A program made the position numbers and the translations under genes. Under the pieces are notes generated by a model. The model had not been told where the DNA came from, made no database searches, and saw nothing but the letters and a program-made list of their open reading frames with translations. A stretch of 64,000 bases of DNA from Bacteroidia bacterium (GTDB taxonomy: Bacteria; Bacteroidota; Bacteroidia; J057; JADKCL01). Of this stretch, positions 50,538-57,186 are shown piece after piece (positions within the stretch are counted from its first letter, which is position 1; each line of letters starts with the position of its first letter). Location of the stretch: positions 124,001 through 188,000 of the forward strand of contig JACJYV010000002.1 of NCBI GenBank assembly GCA_020635905.1, read 5' to 3'.

Positions 50538-52220
50538 ATGATTTCCAACGAAGAAGAGGTTAAAAGACCCTTAAACTTCATCGAAGAAAAGATCGAAGCC
50601 GATCTGGCGAGCGGACGCACCCAAACGGTGGTGACCCGCTTTCCGCCCGAACCCAATGGTTACCTCCACATTGGCCATGCAAAGTCAATTGTGGTAAATT
50701 TTGGCCTCGCTCAACAATATGGCGGAAAAACCAACCTTCGTTTTGATGATACCAATCCGGAAGCTGAGGACCAGGAGTTTGTGGACGGGATCATGAAGGA
50801 TGTGTCCTGGCTGGGCTATGAGTGGGCAGGTGAACCCCTGTACGCCTCTGATTATTTTCAGCAACTGTATGACTTTACGGTCTATCTGATGAAGGCCGGC
50901 AAAGCCTATGTGGACGATTCGACCCAGGAGGAAATTGCCGCCCAGCGGGGTATTCCGACCGAGCCGGGGACCGAAAGTCCTTACCGTAACCGCAGTGTGG
51001 AGGAAAACCTCGATCTGCTGGAACGGATGAATAAGGGTGAGTTTGAAAAGGGCAGCAAGGTGGTGAGGGCCAAACTGGATATGGCTTCGCCCAATATGCA
51101 CATGCGCGACCCGATCATGTACCGTATTCTGAAGGCACACCACCACCGTACGGGTGATAAGTGGGGCATCTACCCGATGTATGACTGGGCCCACGGGCAA
51201 AGCGATGCGATCGAAGGGATCAGCCACTCGCTGTGTACGCTGGAGTTTGAGGTGCACCGGCCCCTGTATGACTGGTACCTGGATCAGCTTCCTCCCTTTA
51301 ACCCCCGCCCCTATCAGACGGAGTTTTCACGCCTCAATCTGAACTATATGGTGATGAGCAAACGTAGCCTGAAAAAGCTGGTGCTCAGGGGTTATGTGAA
51401 CGGGTGGGATGATCCGCGCATGCCCACGATTGCAGGACTGCGCCGCCGCGGATATACGCCTGCCTCAATCCGCAATTTTGCAGAAGCGGTGGGTCTGACC
51501 CGGCAGAAGTCTATCACGGATATGAGTTTCCTGGAATTCCATATTCGCCAGGATCTGAATAAGACGGCAGCCCGGGTAATGGCGGTGATCGATCCGCTGA
51601 AGGTGATCGTGACCAACTGGCCGGAAGGTAAGGTGGAATGGCTGGAGGTGGAAAATAATCCCGAGGATCCGGAAAGCGGGTCACGCAAGATTCCATTCTC
51701 CCGCGAGCTGTTTATTGAGGCGGAAGATTTTATGGAGGATGCACCCAAGAATTTCTTCCGGCTTTCGCCGGGCGGTGAGGTACGTCTGAAGGGAGCCTAT
51801 GCGATCCAGTGTCAGGACTTCGTGAAGGACGAAAACGGCAAGGTGGTGGAATTGCATTGCACCTACGATCCGGCTACCAAAAGTGGCCAGGATACCACAG
51901 GCCGCAAGATCAAAGGAGTGCTGCACTATGTGTCGGCCTCGGAGGCCATTTCAGTGGAGGCACGTCTCTATGAGCGCCTTTTCAATGTGGAAGACCCCAC
52001 GGGCGATACGGAGGATGCTTTCCTGGACAACCTGAATCCGGATTCTCTCCACATTGTGCAAAATGTAATGGCGGAACCCAGTCTGGCCACGGCGCAGGTG
52101 GGAGATAAATTCCAGTTTATGCGGAAGGGTTATTTCTGTGTGGACCCTGATTCCACCCCCGGAAAGCTGATTTTTAACCGCACCGTGACCCTCAAGGACA
52201 GCTGGGCCAAAAGCAACTAA
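50538..52220 (+). CDS. glnS: Glutaminyl-tRNA synthetase
   Basis: The protein has 560 residues, the usual GlnRS length. Class I signature: RFPPEPNGYLHIGHAKS (HIGH) near residue 35, FDDTNPEAEDQEFVDGI, DWAHGQSDAIEGISHSLCTLEF and VMSKRSLKKLV (the KMSKS equivalent). The anticodon-binding beta-barrels follow (LSPGGEVRLKGAYAIQCQDF; GVLHYVSASEAISVEARLYERLF). The specific GlnRS features, rather than GluRS, are the C-terminal double barrel and the QSDAIEGI segment. ATG with GGAAGA upstream. Confidence 0.96.
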   Translation: MISNEEEVKRPLNFIEEKIEADLASGRTQTVVTRFPPEPNGYLHIGHAKSIVVNFGLAQQYGGKTNLRFDDTNPEAEDQEFVDGIMKDVSWLGYEWAGEPLYASDYFQQLYDFTVYLMKAGKAYVDDSTQEEIAAQRGIPTEPGTESPYRNRSVEENLDLLERMNKGEFEKGSKVVRAKLDMASPNMHMRDPIMYRILKAHHHRTGDKWGIYPMYDWAHGQSDAIEGISHSLCTLEFEVHRPLYDWYLDQLPPFNPRPYQTEFSRLNLNYMVMSKRSLKKLVLRGYVNGWDDPRMPTIAGLRRRGYTPASIRNFAEAVGLTRQKSITDMSFLEFHIRQDLNKTAARVMAVIDPLKVIVTNWPEGKVEWLEVENNPEDPESGSRKIPFSRELFIEAEDFMEDAPKNFFRLSPGGEVRLKGAYAIQCQDFVKDENGKVVELHCTYDPATKSGQDTTGRKIKGVLHYVSASEAISVEARLYERLFNVEDPTGDTEDAFLDNLNPDSLHIVQNVMAEPSLATAQVGDKFQFMRKGYFCVDPDSTPGKLIFNRTVTLKDSWAKSN

Positions 52221-52401
52221 TTATCAGCAAGTTAGGCTTTCGACCAAAGGCCTTAATTTCTCGATGAATTTCGATTCCAGATAGCAATCCGCGTCATTCG
52301 CGGGTTGCAATTTTTCGTATATTTGATCTGAACTTCCAACTAACCTGAATAAGAAGGCCGCTCACACGCTTCACACTTCTTAATTCCCTTCGGGAAATAA
52401 A

Positions 52402-53883
52402 ATGAAAACCCAGAGAACTGTTTTCTTTGCCCTGATTCTATTGCCCAGTTTTTTCCTTTTTTTCTTTCCGCTTCAATCCTTCTCCCAAACCGTTACCTTC
52501 ACCTTTACCTCGGGTGAGCCCAGTTGTATCGGGGCGGCCAACGGCTGGATCCGGATTGTGCCGGCGGGAGGTGTACGCCCCTATTCGTTTTCGGTGGATA
52601 ATGGGGCCACCTGGAGTCTGCAACCCAATTTTCTGACTCTGACCGCAGGAAATTATACCATTGTGGTCAAGGATTTTAACGGAATTTTTGCACCTCCGCA
52701 ATACACCACGATCCTCAATCCGCCGAAGATTACCTACACGGTGGCGACTACAGGAGTTACCTGCGCAGGTTACACCAACGGTACGATCACCATTACGGCC
52801 GCAGGTGGTACTCCTCCTTATAAATACTCAATTAACGATGGTGCGACTTATAGTACCAGTAACGTTTTCTATAATCTGGCCCCCTCGTCGGGATACAGAA
52901 TCCGGGTGAAGGATGCCAAGCTCTGTGTGTCGGACTGGATCGGAGCCACAGTGTCGTCGCTGACTCCTGTACTCACCAATTTCCAGAAAACTCCTGTTTC
53001 CTGTAAGGGTGGCAGTGATGGTACGATTACGGTTTCGGCTTCGGGCGGTAACCACGGCTACGAGTACTCGATCGACGGAGGCGCCAATTACCAGGCTTCG
53101 CCTTTGTTTACCGGGCTTGCCGCGGGGACTTATGTGGCCACGGCCCGTGACCTGAAGGGTTGCCCGGGCAGCCTGGTGAATGTGCTGATTACGGAACCCG
53201 CAGCCATTAACCTTACGCTGAGTGCGCCGGTGAATTCTTTTGGATATAACCTGAGCTGCAATTCTGCCAATGGTCAGCCCAATGGCAAGGCCACGGTGGC
53301 TGCCACAGGCGGGACGGCGCCTTATTCTTTCTTCTGGGGGAACGGGGAAACGGGTTCGCAGGCGAATTACCTGCCCGCTGGTCTGGCTACGGTGACCCTG
53401 ACCGATGCCAAGGGTTGTATGGCATCAGGCAGCATTACGCTGACCGAGCCCCCGGAATTGCAATCCCAGCCCGACGAATGCCGGGTTGTGACTCCGGGTT
53501 ACGGTCCGAGGGCCTGCACGAGTCTTTCCATGATTCCGGCGGTGGGGGGAATTTCACCCTATACCCCGATCTGGTCGAACGGACAATTGCTGCGGGCGAT
53601 TTTGGTGTGCCCCACCCAAAATACGGTGTACTCGCTTACCATCACGGATGCGGCGGGCTGTCAGGATGTGACCCAGTTTAATGTGTTTGTGGTGGATGTG
53701 GTGTGTGGTACGATTGACGATCCCAAGGTGAGTGTGTGCCATGTGCCTCCGGGAAACCCCAACGGGGCGAGCACGATATGTATTGATGCGGGTGAGGTGC
53801 AGGATCACCTGGGGCAGGGTCCCAATCACCCCGGGTGCAGGCTGGGGCCTTGTGAGGTGGCCGATCCGTGTGGTGGTTTTTAG
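52402..53883 (+). CDS. Cell-surface protein with SprB repeats and C-terminal CHxPPGNP motif
   Basis: The protein has 493 residues. The signal peptide has h-region FFALILLPSFFLFFFPLQSF and cleavage near SFSQ. Five SprB-like modules of ~80 residues follow; the clearest have VSCKGGSDGTITVSASGG...YEYSIDGG and LAAGTYVATARDLKGC. SprB repeats occur in the adhesin that gliding Bacteroidota move along the cell surface. After the modules comes VCHVPPGNPNGASTICIDAG, then HLGQG and HPGC, a short cysteine-containing motif found at the ends of many extracellular proteins. There is no recognisable T9SS CTD. It stands alone, with a terminator 150 bases downstream. Confidence 0.82.
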   Translation: MKTQRTVFFALILLPSFFLFFFPLQSFSQTVTFTFTSGEPSCIGAANGWIRIVPAGGVRPYSFSVDNGATWSLQPNFLTLTAGNYTIVVKDFNGIFAPPQYTTILNPPKITYTVATTGVTCAGYTNGTITITAAGGTPPYKYSINDGATYSTSNVFYNLAPSSGYRIRVKDAKLCVSDWIGATVSSLTPVLTNFQKTPVSCKGGSDGTITVSASGGNHGYEYSIDGGANYQASPLFTGLAAGTYVATARDLKGCPGSLVNVLITEPAAINLTLSAPVNSFGYNLSCNSANGQPNGKATVAATGGTAPYSFFWGNGETGSQANYLPAGLATVTLTDAKGCMASGSITLTEPPELQSQPDECRVVTPGYGPRACTSLSMIPAVGGISPYTPIWSNGQLLRAILVCPTQNTVYSLTITDAAGCQDVTQFNVFVVDVVCGTIDDPKVSVCHVPPGNPNGASTICIDAGEVQDHLGQGPNHPGCRLGPCEVADPCGGF

Positions 53884-53940
53884 CCAAGGCATGCCCTGGC
53901 TGTATTATTGGAAGATGGTTGCCACATGGTGGGGCCTGAA

Positions 53941-53975
53941 ACTCGAAGCTTGCGGCTTGTAGCTTGAAGCTAATA
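53941..53975 (+). repeat. 7-bp-period repeat array
   Basis: ACTCGAA, GCTTGCG, GCTTGTA, GCTTGAA, GCTAATA: five heptads nearly identical to the second half of the array at 57.11-57.18 kb. It lies just downstream of the SprB-repeat gene. Confidence 0.7.
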
Positions 53976-54029
53976 AAGAACTAACTGCTTCTTTTTCATA
54001 TATCTGATTCTTTTTTGTAGCAAATTTTG

Positions 54030-54060
54030 AAAGCTCCCGGCCTATGGGGGCTTTCTTTTT
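54030..54060 (+). terminator. Intrinsic terminator after the SprB-repeat gene
   Basis: AAAGCTCCC pairs with GGGGGCTTT (one G-T pair) around GGCCTAT, followed by CTTTTT on the plus strand. It also closes the gap to the convergent T9SS gene at 54059. Confidence 0.72.
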
Positions 54061-55327
54061 ACAGGCGAATCATTTTATGGGTTTCAGAGATTCCCTGGCC
54101 GTGGAGGTGAAGGAAGAAAACGCCTGAAGGAAGAGAGGCGGGCAAATCCAATTGGTTGTGGCCGGGTTGGAGATTGGTGATTTGGAGGATTTTGCCTTGG
54201 GCATTAAGGATTTGCACGTGAACGGATTCAGAGAAAGTCGTGGTAATTCCGACGCGGTCGGTGACCGGGTTGGGAAAAGCCAACAGCCCCGGAAAGGTTG
54301 GCTTTGGCTCGCTGCCAAGGGGAAGGTCAAGCTGGTAGAGGGAGCCGAGATCACCGCCCGAGTAAAGGCTGGAACCGCCTGCGCTGAGGACGGTCTGGGC
54401 TTCAGCTGTGAGGTAATCCAGTTGCCAGGTGTTGCCGGAATCCGAGGTCACAAAAATGTGGCCCTCGAGGGTATTGACGTAGCCAAGGGCTCCGTTGACA
54501 AAGTGCATGGATTGGGGAGTGGCGTTGGAATCCACCCAAATCTGGGGATGGAGGGTATCCCAGGAGGCGCCGCCATCCTGGGAGCGGTACAGGCGGGGCG
54601 CGATGAAGGGTGCGTAGCTGTTGGCCAGGGCGAATATGTGGTTGAATTCGGGGTAGGAAATCTGGGTGATCTGGGAGTTCCAGTCGGTGAAATCGCTGAA
54701 GTTCCAGGTGGCGCCGCCATCGTTGGTGGTAAATACGCCGCCTGTGTAAGCGAAGGTGCCATCCCAGGTGCCGAAGGCAGCCTGCTGGCTACCCGAGGTG
54801 GCCATACACAAACCAGATTCCATGCCGAGGGATATGGTGTCCCAGGTGGCGCCACCGTCGGTGGTGGCATATTGGTTGGAGCCCACGAGGAAATTTCCTT
54901 TCAGGGGATTCCAAAAGCGAAGTACGGAATTACCGTAGCCTGCATCCTGGATGTTGGGGCTCACGTCGGTCCAGTTTTGTCCGCCGTTGGTGGTTTTGTA
55001 AACATGGCATTCGAGGACAGATCCATTGCTGTAACGGCCCGAAAGGTAGCCGTTGAGGGCATCCACAAAGTCCATGCTTTGGTAATCTCCCGCATGGGGC
55101 AGGGCCACGGTGGTCCAGGTTTGTCCGCCGTCGGTGGTGGCGATGAATCGCTGGGTGGACAGCGACTGTGGATCTGGCATCAGGGCGAAGCCCTGGAGGT
55201 CGCTGACAAAATCAAGTTCAAGAAATTCCTGGTATACGTTGGTGTTTATGGGCTGCCATTGGGCAGCCAGGGTGAAGGGCAGGAAGCAGAGCAGGGCAAG
55301 CAGATTTTTCAAAGGAGTTGATGTCAT
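54059..55327 (-). CDS. T9SS-exported protein with YCF48/BNR-like propeller repeats
   Basis: The ATG at 55327 (MTSTPLKNLLALLCFLPFTLAAQ) starts a signal peptide; the open frame upstream to 55465 has no leader features. 422 residues. At least five repeats carry the sialidase/photosystem-assembly type box S/T-x-D-GG-x-(T/S)W: TTDGGQTWTTV, TTNGGQNWTDV, TTDGGATWDTI, TNDGGATWNFS, SQDGGASWDTL, TSDSGNTWQLD. Together they suggest a single beta-propeller. The C-terminal ~80 residues are a type A sorting domain (LLAFPNPVTDRVGI ... GVFFLHLHGQGISETHKMIRL). It should be secreted or surface-attached through the T9SS. Function unknown. Confidence 0.87.
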   Translation of the reverse strand: MTSTPLKNLLALLCFLPFTLAAQWQPINTNVYQEFLELDFVSDLQGFALMPDPQSLSTQRFIATTDGGQTWTTVALPHAGDYQSMDFVDALNGYLSGRYSNGSVLECHVYKTTNGGQNWTDVSPNIQDAGYGNSVLRFWNPLKGNFLVGSNQYATTDGGATWDTISLGMESGLCMATSGSQQAAFGTWDGTFAYTGGVFTTNDGGATWNFSDFTDWNSQITQISYPEFNHIFALANSYAPFIAPRLYRSQDGGASWDTLHPQIWVDSNATPQSMHFVNGALGYVNTLEGHIFVTSDSGNTWQLDYLTAEAQTVLSAGGSSLYSGGDLGSLYQLDLPLGSEPKPTFPGLLAFPNPVTDRVGITTTFSESVHVQILNAQGKILQITNLQPGHNQLDLPASLPSGVFFLHLHGQGISETHKMIRL

Positions 55328-55760
55328 TTCAGGGCTGTTTTCCCGAAGATAATCATTTCCGTGGGAGGTGGTTTCTGACAATTCTGGCTTTGGGGTTGGA
55401 AAGGTGTTTTTGTCGTTCGTAAAGCAAAAAGTACTCCTGGTAAAGGCAAAGGGTGCGTTCCTCAATTGGTGGTTTCGCGGGAGAAAGGGATTTTTTACCT
55501 TGGATCATATTTGTTTAACCTAAGTGAACCCGCATCCTTTTTAACCTAAATGCCTGCTGACGGTCCATTCTTCCCCCTTCGGGGGTGGGGAATGATTCTG
55601 ACAGAAGGCGAACCTCAGAGAAAGGCGAACTCACCCGCCTTCGGCTGCCCTCTCTCACGAAAGAGGGCACCTTTTTTTAAAGGAGGATCGAAACCCCGGC
55701 CCTGCGGGCCGGGAAGCAGAGGCCAACTAACAACTATATTTTGGTTTTGGGCAACTTCTG
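55328..55760. other. Intergenic region with hairpins, no gene seen
   Basis: 433 bp between two minus-strand genes. An open frame at 55550-55894 overlaps the next gene and has no coding features. It contains the second CCCTCTC-type hairpin repeat (55627-55678) and a perfect GC-rich inverted repeat CCCGGCCC-TGC-GGGCCGGG near 55694-55712. Confidence 0.6.
55627..55678. repeat. Intergenic hairpin repeat, CCCTCTC type (copy 2)
   Basis: ACTCACCCGCCTTCGGCTG, then GCCCTCT-CTCACGAA-AGAGGGC and CACCTTTTTTT. The order matches the element at 19.8 kb. The T-run would also make it a terminator on the plus strand, but no plus gene precedes it. Confidence 0.55.
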
Positions 55761-56312
55761 CTACCAGTTTCCCCGGTACGGCTGACCGTAAACCTTATTC
55801 TGATAGGGGTTATTTTGAGGTTGGTTTTGATACTGCCAAGATTGGTTTTGGCTCCGCTCCAATTCCATTTTACGGTCAGAGAAGGGAGTTTTGAGCCTTC
55901 TGACCATCAACGCGGCTTGAAAGGGCAGGTATTCCCCAAAACGGGTGAACTCCTGTTCAAATATCTGGTGATCCAGCAATGCTTTGACCAGTTCCTTGTC
56001 TGAATCAATTTGCATTTCGCAACGGTCCTGGGTGTCCCAGATGGTCAGGATTGCATATCTGATCTTCCCAAAGGGGTTGGCCGCCGTTTTGGAAGTGGGG
56101 TCCTGGTATTCTGCCCAGCTTACTTTCAGGATTATGTTTCCTTTCAGGTCTTTGACGGCTTTTTCCTGGCTGAAAAACTCCGTTTCAATGCTACATAAGT
56201 CCCTGCCGTCCACATAGGCTTTGTCGCCAATGGTGTAGATGTTTTGGGCAGAAAGCGTAAAAAATGAATTGAGGCAAAGCCAGGCAAACAGGAATAGTTT
56301 TTGGATTTTCAT
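55761..56312 (-). CDS. Secreted protein of unknown function
   Basis: The protein has 183 residues with signal peptide FLFAWLCLNSFFTLSAQ. The mature part has an N-terminal beta-rich stretch (IYTIGDKAYVDGRDLCSIETEFF), a central AILTIWDTQDRCEMQID segment with the second cysteine, then helix (LVKALLDHQIFEQEFTRFGEYLPF). The last ~35 residues are rich in Gln, Asn and Tyr (NQSWQYQNQPQNNPYQNKVYG), a disordered tail. No family recognised. A complementary-end repeat lies 30 bases upstream of its start. Confidence 0.62.
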   Translation of the reverse strand: MKIQKLFLFAWLCLNSFFTLSAQNIYTIGDKAYVDGRDLCSIETEFFSQEKAVKDLKGNIILKVSWAEYQDPTSKTAANPFGKIRYAILTIWDTQDRCEMQIDSDKELVKALLDHQIFEQEFTRFGEYLPFQAALMVRRLKTPFSDRKMELERSQNQSWQYQNQPQNNPYQNKVYGQPYRGNW

Positions 56313-56343
56313 CTTGTATGTGGTTAAGGTTTGAAATTTTATG

Positions 56344-56467
56344 ATGGAACCTCAAAAAACTTTGAATCTCTGCGTTGGACTTGATTCAGAAATGCTCATT
56401 TACCTTAGTAAACTGCGCTTTCTTCACCTGCGTCCGCCTTGATCTTCTTTGTTTTTCGAGGCTCCAT
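56344..56467. repeat. Complementary-end repeat element, copy D
   Basis: 124 bp. The ends ATGGAACCTCAAAAAAC and the reverse complement of ATGGAGCCTCGAAAAAC differ at two positions from perfect pairing. The cores CTTTGAATCTC, AGAAATGCTCATTTACC, CTGCGCTTTCTTC and TGATCTTCTTTG are shared with copy C. It lies between two minus-strand genes. Confidence 0.78.
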
Positions 56468-56484
56468 AAATGGTGAATGCAGAT

Positions 56485-56757
56485 TCAATTGAGTGAGGAT
56501 GTAGGGAAATGATTCAGCGGATCTTTGGGTTCCTTGAGCAGGTGAGGATTCTTTTCGGCGGAAAAGACCAACTGAAACTCCTCGAAAAGCTGGATTTGGA
56601 AGGCTTCAATGCGGGGATCGTCCAAAAAGATACGCCAACCCTGCCACGCCAGCATGGCCAGGGTTTTGCTGGTGGTGCGGGAACGCAATTCGGCGGGATT
56701 TTTGCCCTGCTGTTTCATTTTGAGGTGGAGTAGCCAGTTTAGTTGTTCGTGGGGCAT
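56485..56757 (-). CDS. Small hypothetical protein, overlaps HTH gene
   Basis: The protein has 90 residues, helical, no signal peptide. NWLLHLKMKQQGKNPAELRSRTTSKTLAMLAWQGWRIFLDD suggests a small DNA- or protein-binding helical unit; no family is recognised. Its start lies inside the upstream HTH gene (19-base overlap), so the two are translationally coupled and probably work together. Confidence 0.55.
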   Translation of the reverse strand: MPHEQLNWLLHLKMKQQGKNPAELRSRTTSKTLAMLAWQGWRIFLDDPRIEAFQIQLFEEFQLVFSAEKNPHLLKEPKDPLNHFPTSSLN

Positions 56758-57101
56758 TCAGGCTTTTTTAAGGGTTGAGGGCGAAATTTAATGCCTTCTT
56801 TTTCCAGCAAGGTGAGTTGCAGTTGATTGATCCTTTTGAGGTACTCCATTTCCCTTTCCAGGGCTTTTAATTCTTCTCTTAATGGCTCTGAAGGGAGCGA
56901 TCCTTCCAATTCGCGGGCGAGCAATTCGAAAAAGTTGAATTCCAAAGCCAGAGAAATGGTCCTCAATAAGCCTGAATCCAGATTTTCTCTGCGGAAAATG
57001 CCATAAATGTTTTGCTTGGAAGTATTGATCATTTCGCCAAGTTCTGTGGGGCCAATGCGGAGTTCCTTGCTACGGAGTTTTATTTTTTCGCCGATATGCA
57101 T
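56739..57101 (-). CDS. Helix-turn-helix (XRE-like) regulator with coiled-coil tail
   Basis: The protein has 120 residues. Residues 1-65 fit a Cro/CI-like HTH: IGEKIKLRSKELRIGPTELGEMINTSKQNIYGIFRRENLDSGLL, with GPTELGEMINTSKQNIYGIF as helices 2 and 3. Residues about 75-105 are heptad-like (LREELKALEREMEYLKRINQLQLTLLEKEG), so it should dimerise. Short regulators of this shape are frequent in Bacteroidota. It is the first of a two-gene unit with the overlapping 90-residue gene; a toxin-antitoxin arrangement is possible but unsupported. Confidence 0.72.
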   Translation of the reverse strand: MHIGEKIKLRSKELRIGPTELGEMINTSKQNIYGIFRRENLDSGLLRTISLALEFNFFELLARELEGSLPSEPLREELKALEREMEYLKRINQLQLTLLEKEGIKFRPQPLKKPECPTNN

Positions 57102-57112
57102 TTTTTGAGATG

Positions 57113-57182
57113 TTAGATTGTTAGAGGATAGATTTTAGATTGTTGAGGCTCGAAGCTTGAGGCTTGTAGCTTGCAGCTATCA
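57113..57182 (+). repeat. 7-bp-period repeat array, ten units
   Basis: TTAGATT, GTTAGAG, GATAGAT, TTTAGAT, TGTTGAG, GCTCGAA, GCTTGAG, GCTTGTA, GCTTGCA, GCTATCA. The period is constant while the motif changes from TTTAGAT-like to GCTTGTA-like halfway. It fills the gap between the HTH gene and the stop of the large T9SS gene. Confidence 0.75.
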
Positions 57183-57186
57183 AAAG

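Noticed and set aside
54152..55321. Plus-strand open frame of 389 codons
   Set aside because: Antisense to the T9SS propeller gene; glycine/valine-rich repetitive text mirrors the repeats of the real gene.
55646..55680. Terminator of a plus-strand gene
   Set aside because: The hairpin and T-run look like a terminator, but no plus-strand gene precedes it and the sequence belongs to a dispersed hairpin repeat.
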